Shown here in pieces: positions 36,481 through 48,000 of a stretch of 64,000 bases of DNA (its first letter is position 1; each line of letters begins with the position of its first letter). The stretch covers positions 1,951,001 through 2,015,000 of the forward strand of contig SEMN01000007.1 in assembly GCA_005408345.1 (NCBI GenBank). Reading direction: 5' to 3'. The position numbers and the translations under genes were made by a program. The notes under the pieces are model-generated. The model worked only from the letters and a program-made list of their open reading frames with translations, was not told where the DNA came from and did no database searches. This DNA comes from Macquaria australasica. Taxonomy: Eukaryota > Chordata > Actinopteri > Centrarchiformes > Percichthyidae.

Positions 36481-38800
36481 CCCCTCCTTTCTCTCTCCCT
36501 CTCCCTCTGTCTCCTGCTCTCTCCCCTCCTTCTACCACCCTCCCAGCTAGTCTTCCCAGCTGCCCTTGCACTTCAAGGCACTCAGTGCCAAAGAAGCAGA
36601 AACTGTGTCCTGATAATGCTTCACTGTTTTCTGGACCGTTTCCAGCCTTCAGGCTCACTGATCTCAAACTTGTACGATAGGTGAAAAGCAAAAGGCTCAG
36701 TCTATTCCTTTTGTTTGGCACATTTGTACAAGAGTCAGTTTAATGAAACTGCTTGTAAACCAACCACCAAACCATATAGCAAATCTGTTATTTGCACTGT
36801 CTGGTTAATTTATCTGGTATTGTCAAGGAGGCATGTATGCATCAAACAGGCTATCTTTATTCACAGCAGGTAAAATGTGAGTTCACCTAGAGAGATGGTG
36901 AAGGAGGGTAGTCAACTTCAAAGCACTCAATAAGGTTGCCAAGCTGTTCGCACATCTCCATCCCCTGTGTTAAAACTGGAAACATGCAGAGGAAATCAAA
37001 TGCATGTGTTTATAGAGATGTTTCAGAGCCATCTCCTTCAGCACCACACGATTTTAATAATATAAGAATATGAATGTGTATGTATGTTGAATATGTATGT
37101 ATCGATGCACAGTATGTGGGTGTGTATACAGTATAGTGTTTATATATAGGTGTGTGGGTGCACATGTGTATATGACTATGCAGGTCTATATATGTATATA
37201 TAATTCAAAACATGAATTCACCGTTTTACGCTCTACAAATGGGCTCCTTCCTTCCACACTAGTTTGCTACAATAGTAATTTTTATGCGGCATAAATTCAT
37301 AATATAAAATGACGTAAAAAATGTGCTATTGTGAGAAAAACATATCATGCAAAGGCTCAAAGTAACAACCAGCCTAATCACAGAATTCATACAGCATATG
37401 GTGCAAAATTTAATGGACAGATCGGTCTAATTTTGTTGAAGTCTTTCCAAAGCTATAGACATGAGAGTACTAAGAATGTCTAGGAAATAGAGTGCGCAAG
37501 ATACCCTTTTTTGTATGAGAAGCTGTGGCATTTTTCAGTCCTTAGTTGAAATAATATTAACATTTATACCTGATGATGTTAACAACATGCAGTGACACCT
37601 CTTTCAGAATAGGGGCTGAACTTTCTTTTCTTTTCCCCGTGTCTGGCTCTGTCCACTCTACTGCCATTCAGACGTGGCACTGATACACCCACCAGGAGGA
37701 TTAGCAAAGGTTTAGCAACTGTGCCAGCCTCGCTCCCTGTGCCACCCCTTCCCTCAGCACAGAGGGGGGTCCCGCTTGGCATGGCAAGGTGAACTAGCCT
37801 CTGATTGATGGGCATGGTTTCAGCACACTACTGTGCTCCCCAAGGCCCGTGCCTCCCTTTCCTTTCTCCTACTGCTGTCTTGGCAGCGGTGCCCACCTCC
37901 TCTTCCATGCCAGGCAGCCAGCTAAAGCTCCTGGTGGGCACATCAATTACATAGCGGCACCTCCCCTCTTTTCTCATGTCTATCTGTGGGTCTGTCTACT
38001 GTCTCAGACGATGCCAATCTGGTCCCTCTCCATCTCCACTGCTGTCTATAGCTATCTCCTGTGTTTGTGGGAGTGTGTGTGTGCCGTTTTATACCAATGT
38101 TCACATCTTTGCATATGCACAAATGCACATGTATTCATGCACACACTCCTGCTCCCTCTCTTAGGCAGGTCATGATGGTTGGTGGGAAAATCCTCCCCAG
38201 AGAGCACTCATTGCCACAGGCTCAGCTGTACAATAGGCTCAGGTGTGTGTATGTATGTGCATGTGTGTGTGTGTGTGTGTGTGTGTGGTTGCCTGTGCAT
38301 GGGGCATGGCTGCTTTTGCTGTTTAAAATTTCTTTATCTACTAATTATCCATTGCTTCGTGTGACTGCTTTATAAATGAGGGTATAAAACGTACAAATTG
38401 TAGGAAAAAACAATCACCATGTTAGGACTCTGCATTATTCTGTTTCTGGAGTCTATTAACATGAATATTTCAGCCTTCCTTTGGATTTTGGCTGTTCGTT
38501 GCTCTTGGCAAATCATGAATCATTCACTTGCGGCGATCGTACGCCATCTGGAGTCTTCATCAGACATTGAAGGAGTAAAGGCACAGTCGTGTCTCTGTAA
38601 ATTATGTTGATAAATAATCTGATTTTTCTTTTTCTTTTTTTTTTTTTTACAAACACTGCAAATTTCCTAATCCAAACCTGTCTTAAACCTACTTTTTTTT
38701 GCTTATTAATATGGTGTCCGGCTAAATTAGCTACATAAGTCAACAAAACATATTATTCTGACGCTAGAGAAAGTGAAAACAAATTTAAACAAATCACTAA
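36481..38800. other. Gene-free interval upstream of med1
   Basis: It holds CT-rich simple sequence at 36485-36550, AT-rich DNA, a GC-richer stretch at about 37620-37960 and a TG run at 38262-38287. In mammals cdk12 reads away from med1 starting about here; no long Arg/Ser-rich frame is present on the minus strand. Confidence 0.55.
38262..38287. repeat. (TG)n microsatellite
   Basis: This is a 26-base TG run about 600 bases upstream of med1. Confidence 0.93.
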
Positions 38801-38832
38801 CGACAAAAGCGTTTGATACTCACCCGCTCACG

Positions 38833-38861
38833 GGTACGGTACGGTACGGTACGGTACGGTA
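38833..38861. repeat. (GGTAC)n pentanucleotide tandem repeat in the med1 promoter or 5' UTR
   Basis: Five perfect GGTAC units and a partial sixth end 59 bases before the med1 ATG. Each unit contains the palindrome GTAC. No other array of this kind was noticed in the window. Confidence 0.95.
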
Positions 38862-38920
38862 GCCCGGATGGGGAAGCGAGGAAACCGAAGCGGGGAAACT
38901 GAAACGGCGAGCAGGGGACA

Positions 38921-39041
38921 ATGGCGGCGGGGCCTGGTGTTGCTATGCAGAGCAGCAGCCCTGCGAGAGAACCGTCTCTCCCCGTTCAGCAAGGAGGGAA
39001 TCAGCCTCACGGAGATCGGATCAAACCCGAAGAAGTTACAG
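38921..39041 (+). CDS. med1: med1 coding exon 1
   Basis: It encodes MAAGPGVAMQSSSPAREPSL and continues for 40 codons plus one base to a CAG/GTAAGA donor. The start has A at -3 and G at +4, a strong context. An upstream ATG at 38868 lies in another frame and has C at -3. The first 40 residues are not conserved with mammals; similarity begins at ETEKQSRMAALLEKLHSK, made by joining exon 2. Confidence 0.85.
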
Positions 39042-42000
39042 GTAAGACCGTGACCCGTGCTTTAATTTTGTTCGGCGCACTGATTATTGTTATTATTATA
39101 TTGATCTGGCTTGCTGGACAAGGCGACTCAGGCTAACGGCTAACTTAGCCGACAGTGTAACGACAACGACTGCTCTTTAATGGTGTTTTTGACACGTTAA
39201 TTTGGGCGGATTTACATCTCTTTGGGTGAAACTTTAATAACGTTCACTTGCGAAACGCAAGCTGGTGGCACTGGGCAGGGTGTTGCGGTCGGCGAGGGAG
39301 CAAATAGCTAACTCGCCAACATCAACTTTGTAGACACTCTCAGCACATTAACTTACACAAATTCTTACTTCAAATTCTGAAAGTAATTTATTGGCACCAC
39401 ACAAGTTTGCCTTATCTTGACTAGCTAGAAATGCAATTCGGCCCACCTGCCCAATATGAACTAACTATAGCTCAATATGACAGGTTATGATAACAAAACA
39501 TTGGCCTGTTTCGTCGACACCTTATGTGCTAGTTTTTCGGGATGTCGTGTGACTTGATTGATTTACGTCTTTATATTTTTTTCATGCCCCCAACTAATCT
39601 AATTTACAGAAACTTTAGAAAGATGTTAATGTGAACCGTAGTATTTGTGGGGGGGACTCAGAGAAACGTTGGTGCGTTTGTTTTTGTTTTGCCCTCATTC
39701 AAAACAAATGTCTGTCATGACTTATTGCTGATCATATCTACCTTTTAATTTACATTACCCTGGAAAAATGTGTAGTTTGGATCCCCTGAATATGACAGGG
39801 ATTCTTGCTCTCAGTCTTACCTGATTAACTTAATTGTTATTGTGACCAAATTCTATGATCATAAATAAAAATGTACAAGCAAGAAACCAGATTTTACTTA
39901 GTTGCCACTTTATTAGGTACACCACGCTAAAACTAATGCAGTCTAATAAAACAGTCCTGCAATAAATGACAGGTTATAATGTTCATTTTATGTTGAAACT
40001 GATTTTAGAGTGGAGTGTATTCAACTTAATGCTCAATTTGGAGGATGTATTTTGTGGTATAACTAAAAAGCTGGTAACTGAGTGTATTTTGTCTGCAGCT
40101 GAATGTACCAACAAAAGAAAAAGAAACTTTTTCATATACTTATATATTATGAACATATGTTATCAGATTGTTGGTTACTTGCAGTATATTTGTTTATTTT
40201 TGTTTCAATATGGATGAAGATTGGCTGTCACTCAGTTACAACAGCCTAATTAGATTTTCTGTAGAGATGTTCAAAAGATGTTTGTTACTTGAACGTCAAA
40301 TTCAATGATTAATAGTTTTCATGACATGGTGGTCGGGTTGCATTTTGCTTTTCGTGTGTTGAGGTGGAATTAGTGGGGTGAGGCTGTGAATATCTTCAAA
40401 ATTTAGGTCAATAAATGTGTATAACTTGCGTTTTTGTTTAACTGTTATCTAATGCATATTGCATCTTTTTTCAGAGACCGAGAAACAGAGTCGCATGGCT
40501 GCTTTGCTGGAGAAGCTCCATTCCAAACACAATGCTTCACGGCCATGGCAGGAGACCTGCAAGGTTGTGCGTCAGGCCATGGTGAGACGGAGATATCTTT
40601 CTCTGAGATAAAGTAATCTGTTTGAATACACAAAGCACCTTTTTAAACCTGTGACAGGTTTCAATATTGAAGATTGCCTGAAGGTTTGGAACCAGTTGTC
40701 GTGGGCCTGGTGATTAGGTGTCACTCCTCCTGGTTGTGCAAACAGGCTGGATGCCCCTCAGATGCTATGGTCAGACCTGAAGTGACAAACGGCAAGCAGG
40801 GCAGAAAAAACATGTCAGCAGGTTTGCAAGAACAAGCTGCTAGAGATAGCTTGCTTCTGGCATTCTTTAATCAATGAAAGAATCAATAATCAGTACTTGA
40901 TCAATACATCAATACTTGATGAAGTCACTCCCGCACAGTCATTATCTCTCATGTCAAAGTTCAGTCTGATTGAACTCTGCACAAGGCAAAAGGTACAGGA
41001 TCTGTTCATGATGGGATAGGAATGCAGTTTTCCCCGTTCATTAAAATAAATGAGGACCGATTTATTCTTTGACATTTAATGGGGAACATGGCGGCAGGTA
41101 CTACAGGTAAGGCACGAAACTGAAAATAATCAGTCAGTTCTGTACCTTTTTAGGTGAGTAATTATATTGAAACTAGCTATTTTTGAAGGCATTGAAAAAT
41201 GCCTTGAACACACACATAGTATCCATAATGACCCAGCAGTGCCAGCCTTGCATCTTGGAAAAGTGTATTTGACAACCCCATCACATTGAAGTTCTCCACA
41301 AGAGAGACTCATTACCAGCCTGTTCAATATACATTTATAGCAATTAATCACTTAATTGCGCAAACAAGTTTTACTTTATTAACTTAGCTGCTGGGCCAGT
41401 GAAAGTGAAAAGAGGGGAAAAACAAGTGAAAAACAAACCAGAACATTGAATCTTGTTGATAAAGCACTTTTATCTTTTCTAATTTATTCCTCTGTTTTTC
41501 TTCACACTGTGTCCCAGGAGAAACGCGGTGTGATGAATGCTGTGGGTCACCAGCTCCTGCTCACCTGCTTGGAGACCCTGCAGAGAGCGCTGAAAGGTGA
41601 GACTGTCAACTCAAAGGACAGAAACACAGGGGAGAGCAGGGCAAGATTTTCTCTTATAATGTGTTACTTTCCATCATTAGACAGGGGAAACACAACTGTA
41701 TTTATACTAAAATTAACCGTTTTCTAATTCTAATCAATTTTAATGAAAAGTGCAAGTGGTACTGACAAGCTGTTTTAAGGCAAACTAATAATGTAAAGCT
41801 ATTTTTCTATAACCAATCACCATTAATTGAATGCAGCACACTTCACTTGACTTTTGCTTTGAGTGTCATGCATGCTGGGATGTTGTTTCTGTAGACAGTA
41901 GGAACATTGGGCAACAATTTTAAGACCTAGTCTCATATGATTTTAAAATTTCCCCTTCTTCTCTGCCTTCTTTGTCAGTCTCTTCTCTGCCCTCCATGAC

Positions 42001-45000
42001 AGATCGTCTGGAATCCATCGCTCGGCAAAACATGTGAGTTGTTTCCCTTTTGCTCATGTTTTCTCACCTCTCTCACCTGGTCTCTCCCAACTGTGACTGA
42101 TTCAGAAGGTAACCCTAAGTACAGGAAGTAGAAGCTGATGAAGGATGAAAGATGGTAAATTAAAATAAAACACACACCATACTGAGATCCCTCAATGACT
42201 GAGTGGGCTACTCATAAAACATTGCAGGTTGTTGTTGTTGTTGTTATTTGTACCGTTTTTCTTGTGATTATCCATTGCGAACCATTTTTAAATTGACTAA
42301 AGTAAAACAGGTTGCTCACTTCTCTTGTTTTTTTTTTTGGGGGTCTTGTCTGAACAGGCTGGGCTCTCACCTCAGCCCATCAGGGACAGAGTGTTACATC
42401 ACATCAGACATGTTTTATGTGGAGGTACAGCTGGACACCAGAGGCCAGCTAGTGGACGTCAAAGTGGCTCACCAGGGAGAAAACCCAACGGTCAGTTTAC
42501 CGTAACTTCCATATGGCTCCATAAAGCTGAGTCCATCATTGTTTATCATGAATTCTATACTTGCGTACAATTTTAAGAATTTCTTCAAATGGTTCTCAAA
42601 GAGAAGCTAACTAGCTTTCATTTGTTTAATTCCATTCATGCACCTGTTGTCCTCAGAAGTGTATTATATTATTCTTTTTTTGATTTGTTGGTCACAGAGT
42701 TGTCCTGAGCTGATTCAGCATCTAAGGTGAGTACAAACCGCACACTTCACTGTACACTCCTGTTTGATAAGCACAATAAATAATAAATAAACACAATCTG
42801 TCGTGTAGGGTTTCTTATTTCTGTTTTGTGGAATGATGCAGGCACACAGAAATACTTGTATTTGTCTGAAAGCTGTCTAAACCACCTCTTCTCCTGCCTT
42901 ACATCAGAGAGAAAAACTTTGAAGAGTTTTCCAAACATCTGAAGGGACTGGTCGACCTATACAAGCTTCCTGGGGACAAGTAAATAAACTTTAAGGCTAT
43001 AAGGATGTCTGGTTGAAGAAATTGAAGAATTGTTTTTTTATTCAAAAATGATGATGTTACACTGCTCTTTTCCAGAAATGAATATTCGATAATTTCTCTC
43101 CCTTACTTTTGTGTCGTGAACCCAAACTAACAGTCTGTTATAGATGTAGAGTTCTCCCTGACATCTGATTAACTGACTACAGTATATTTTCTGAAAAGTA
43201 TTAGTTTTCATTTGTACTTTAGTATAAGGCTAAAATACATTTAACTGCTTGGGGGCATGAAGGGTTAAAGGGCAAAAAAAGTGAAGCCCCGATTAAAGAC
43301 AGATGTTTTATAAGACACAGATGCCACATGTCTTCATGGTTGTTATTGTTCTCAGTTATATCTAATTAATCTTACCTCATTTTTGTGTTCCAGTAAGCTG
43401 AAAACCAAGATGTATATAGCACTGCAGTCTTTGGAGCTTGATCTCACCAAGATGATGCACATGTTTAGGTAAGTTCACAAAATCTCTTTTTGTCCTTAGT
43501 TTCTTTGGGCTTCTAGTGTTTAGCAAATGCTGGGGGCCTGTGATCATTCAGAGAGTCATGCAGGGGAGGGAGACCTATTCAGAATGTTAAAGGTATCAAG
43601 GGCGCATTTGCTGATCTTGGATTGTGTAATATTAACAGAATGTAACCTATGTAATAAGTCAGTGCACCTGGTAAAATATACATTTACCTAACTAGTAGGC
43701 TACTATAAGTTAATAGATAGGAGTAAAAAGCCTAATTTGAGCATCTCTTTTTGTAATGCATTAATCTTTGGTTGATGTGTGTTTTCTAGGTTAGCAACCA
43801 ATGCTAATACAGTGGAGACTATTCTTCATGGCGGTGTGGGCTTGCTGACAGCCAGGAGTGGTGGCCATCTTGTTTCTCTTCAGTGTTACGTGTCCCCTTA
43901 TGACATATTTGAGGAGGGGACAGGCACACAGCTCAACTTAACAGACGGCAATGGTAAGTGCATAGAGGAAGTGGATGTATTCATAAATGAACATAAGAAA
44001 TATATGGGGATTTACACAAGCCGCTTGCAGTATGACTTGCTAAAGGACTGTAACTATCCTTGTGTGACCTCTGTTCACTTGTCTCTGTGTGGACACTTTG
44101 ATAATCTTTTCAGTTCCACGCTCTCTGGGTGTCAGTGTTTCTGTGACAATCGAAGGAACCTCCGCCATCTACAAGCTCCCAATCGCTCCACTCATCACTG
44201 GATCGCACCCAGTGGACAACAAGGGGTAAGAAAGTGTACCTCGCTTTATCAAGTCCTGCAAGGAGAAAACTCTAAATCTGTGTAAGAACTATCAGCATGC
44301 AAAAGGAAAACTGAGACTTATTAAACATGCATAAATGCACCACTCTTTGACATAATGAGGCAGTCATCTGAGGCTTATTTTAGTGTCCCAATGCAGATCT
44401 AGTAGAGAACACAGAGAGACAGCTGATGAATTTATTTTTGGTGTATTTCAGGACACCTTCCTTTTCCACTGTGACCAACTCCAACTGTGTGGACCTGCCA
44501 GCTTGTTTTTTCCTCAAGATGAACCGCCCCATGCCTTTCTCACTGTCCTTTATTCAGAGGATGGGCAATGCTACTTGTGAGTTTATTAACACTGTATTCT
44601 TCAGTCATGAATATGTACTTAAAGGACGGTGCTCGTTTTGTTTGATAATTTGGACTTCAACCTCTCCATTTTTTTTCACAGCGATCCCAGTGTTTGAGAG
44701 CTCCCCCAGCCTCTCACCTCTCTACCAGTTAATAGTCCAGAGCCAGCGCCAGCACCTGGAGGAGGGCAGTTCCACGCTGCAGCCCTCACACAACATGCAC
44801 TTCTATTCTGTGAGCAGACACACTCAATACCTCCACACACATTATTAATATGTTGAATTTCTCTTCTTACCTTTTACCTTTTATTATGTTTCCTTCTTCA
44901 TCCAGCCTGTGGGTTATGGTTTCATGATTGTCCTGTATTGACAGCAGTATTGTACAGGCACTAAGATCCTGACCTTTGCTTGCTTTTTTTTTTGTGCTTT

Positions 45001-48000
45001 TTTTGGTTGTTTGTAATTTTGGTCACCTATTGGAATTTAAGCCTACTCTATTTTTGGGCTTATTGTGAGTCAATGTCAAATCATCAACATTATTACGGAG
45101 GTATTCTTACAATTATTATGACCATTTCTCTCTGTCAGGATTACTGTCACAGCAAGTCTCTGTATACCGCCCTTCATTCTGCCTTTTTGTTTGATATGTT
45201 CTGATCGACAACATCTCTACTTCACTCTGCCGTCTTGTCTTCATACACATTTGGAAAACACAGGTTTAGTGAAATGTAATTTCTTGTCATTCTGCAAATA
45301 AATGAATGGTTTTAGATGGCACTTTGCAGCTTATGAAAGACAGCTACATTCATGGTCTGTAGTAAAACTGAAGATACAAACACCAAGTTTTAAATTGTTA
45401 AACCGCTGTCTTTATGCTTTCAGGTGTTGCCAGATCAGCAGCACTGTTACTTTGTGAATGGTGATGCCCCGGTGCAAGACGGTCATTCTCTTCAAGGAGC
45501 ACTGGTGTCCAAGATCCCCTTCCGCCACCCAGCACAAGTGCCGCTCCTGTTGGATATCATTCGGCACCAGGCCGCCTATAACACCTTAATTGGCAGCTGT
45601 GTGAAACAAACTCCCATCAAAGAAGGTAAGTATCTGGATTCTGATTTACTGTATTTGGTCAATCAACAACATGGACCCTGTTTTTTGTGTGTGTCTGATG
45701 TGTTAAATTATATTTGATGAGTGCAGTATCTTTGCTGTTGTTCCCTCAGACAGTGCAGGCCTGCTGCAGTTTGAAGTTTGTCCTCTTACTGACTCGAGTT
45801 TCAGCGTCTCTTTCCAGCATCCAGTCAATGAGTCATTAGTCTGTGGTGAGCACAAAATCTCAGTAATCCAACATATGTTGATATTACTTGAACAAATATC
45901 CTTGAGTGATAGTGATGCCACAATGTGTAAATTGTGGAATCAGTTGCATGATCAGTCTTTTGCTTATGATTCCTCTGTCCTATCTGACCTCCCTTTTCTA
46001 GTGGTAATGGAGGTGATTGACTCCAGACAGGTATCCTGCAAGCTATATAAAGGACTGTCAGATGCTCTGATCTGCACTGATGAATTCATCACCAAAGTGG
46101 TCCAGAGGTGAGTTTGTTAATTCCTCCTGAATGCATAAATGTGAACAGTATGTTTTTTATGGTAATTGTTTCCTCTTCCCCGCAGATGCATGTCCATTCC
46201 TGTAACCATGCGGGCCATTCGGAGGAAAGCAGAGACCATCCAGGCAGACACTCCAGCCCTCTTACTAATTGCACAGACAGTGGAGATCATGGTGAAGAAT
46301 AACCTGCCACCCTCCAGTAGTCCCACCTACAACATGGCAGCAGGCGATGGAACTAACCCTATGGGATTGCCTGGGCTCACAGGGGGCAACACACCTACTG
46401 GAGGAGGACCCCCTGGGGGACCTAATTTTACAGGTCCAATTACTTCTCTGTTTGGGATTTCCCGAACAGAGAGGCAAGGCCAAGGAGCAGAGTGCCCAAC
46501 CCAAGGAGGGGTGGCTGGCCAGCAACAGTTGCAGCAACACCAGCAACAACAGCCCGGGCAAGGCCATTCAGATGACTACAACAAAGTCACCCAGAATCCC
46601 ATACTGACAAGTCTATTACAGATAACTGGAAATGTGGGTTCTAGTCCCAGCTCCCAGAATGCACCACAGCCTCACCAAACTCCACCCCCAACATCCTCCC
46701 CTGCCAGCAACACCAAGAATCATCCTATGTTGATGAATTTGTTGAAAGACAACCCCACACAAGATTTTGCCGCACTGTATGGTTCTAGTCCATTAGAGAG
46801 GCAGAATTCTTCATCTGGCTCCCCACGGACAGATGGCATGGGTGGCACCTGCCCTGGAGGTACCGCGAAAGGGAAGAAAAAGCGCCCACGGGGGACAGAA
46901 AAGGGTGGCATGTTGCCCGGAACTGCTGCAGGTGGTGGAGGTGGTGCTTTAGGCATGAAATCACAACAGGCATCTTCCATGTCGCAGCATCACCAGCACC
47001 ATCCAGTCACACATGAGGATGACTTCCACCGTGAGCTCCTCTCTATGGATGTGGATGCATCTCAGAATTCTATCTTTGATGTTAACCTGACTAGTGATGG
47101 CCTAGACACGCCCCATAGTATCACTCCAGCACCTAGCCAATGTGGAACACCGCCTTCTGGCCCCAGCATGCCTTATACACAGTCTCATGTCCAGTCTCAG
47201 CAACAGCAACCACCAGGTACTGTACCGCCTCGTATGGTCCGTCTCTCTAGCTCTGATAGCATCGGACCTGATATCACAGAAATCTTGTCAGATTTGCCCG
47301 AGCAGACAGGAAAAGGCAGCTGTGGGAGCCATGGGCAGCACCCCATGGGCAGTGGTGGGGAGGATGGCCTACCCCTAGGTACACCCATCCGTGACTCCTC
47401 CAGCTCAGGTCAAGGCAGTGCAGTGTTTGACTCAGCAGACATTTTCAATACCAACAGCAATGAGAATCCTTTTACTGATGCTGCTGACCTGATTGCTGAG
47501 GCTGCTGCAACTGCTGCCACTCCCACTAGCGATTCTTCTTCCACCAACTTCTTCCCTGATGCTGCTGACTTCAACCCTGACCTCCTGACCTCAGGCCATG
47601 GCTTCTCCCAGAACTACTTTGATGACAGCTCTCCAAGTGCCGATGGAGACATGGACCTGGTCAAGGGTTTTGGGGGAAGTAGCCAGCAGAATACCCCGTC
47701 AGGAACACCTCAGAATCCCACTCCGCATGGGCAGAGCACCCCAGAGCCCTCACTGAAGGACCCTTTTGATATGGGGATAGTTTTTGGAGGTAGCAGCGGT
47801 GGTGGTAAACCACTTCTGGGGCAAGCTCCTGATTTGGGAGACACACATGGTGGAGGGTCCCAGAGCCCCCTCATAATGGGCCTTGCGGCGGCATGTGGTG
47901 ACTTTAAAAGTGCCGAACCCAAAGTTAAACAGCAACAGGGACTCATGCGGCCAAAGGATGAAAATGGGGGTAGCGGAGGGAGCAGCTCTGGGATGGGGAT

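Larger units (their letters stand above)
38868..41533 (+). other. Upstream overlapping reading frame at the med1 start
   Basis: An ATG at 38868, 53 bases before the med1 start and in a different frame, stays open across exon 1. If spliced like med1, it continues through exon 2 to TGA at 41531-41533 in exon 3, giving 98 codons. The ATG context is weak (C at -3). It matters only if the transcript starts upstream of 38868, which sequence alone cannot show. It is more likely a translational regulator or chance frame than a protein. Confidence 0.3.

Noticed and set aside
16800..38800. cdk12, expected here by synteny
   Set aside because: No kinase-domain exon or Arg/Ser-rich frame was recognised on either strand; reading by eye cannot exclude very small exons.
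46166..46185. Extension of the last med1 exon frame upstream
   Set aside because: These bases belong to the intron; the CGCAG acceptor at 46181-46185 restores the phase set by the previous exon.
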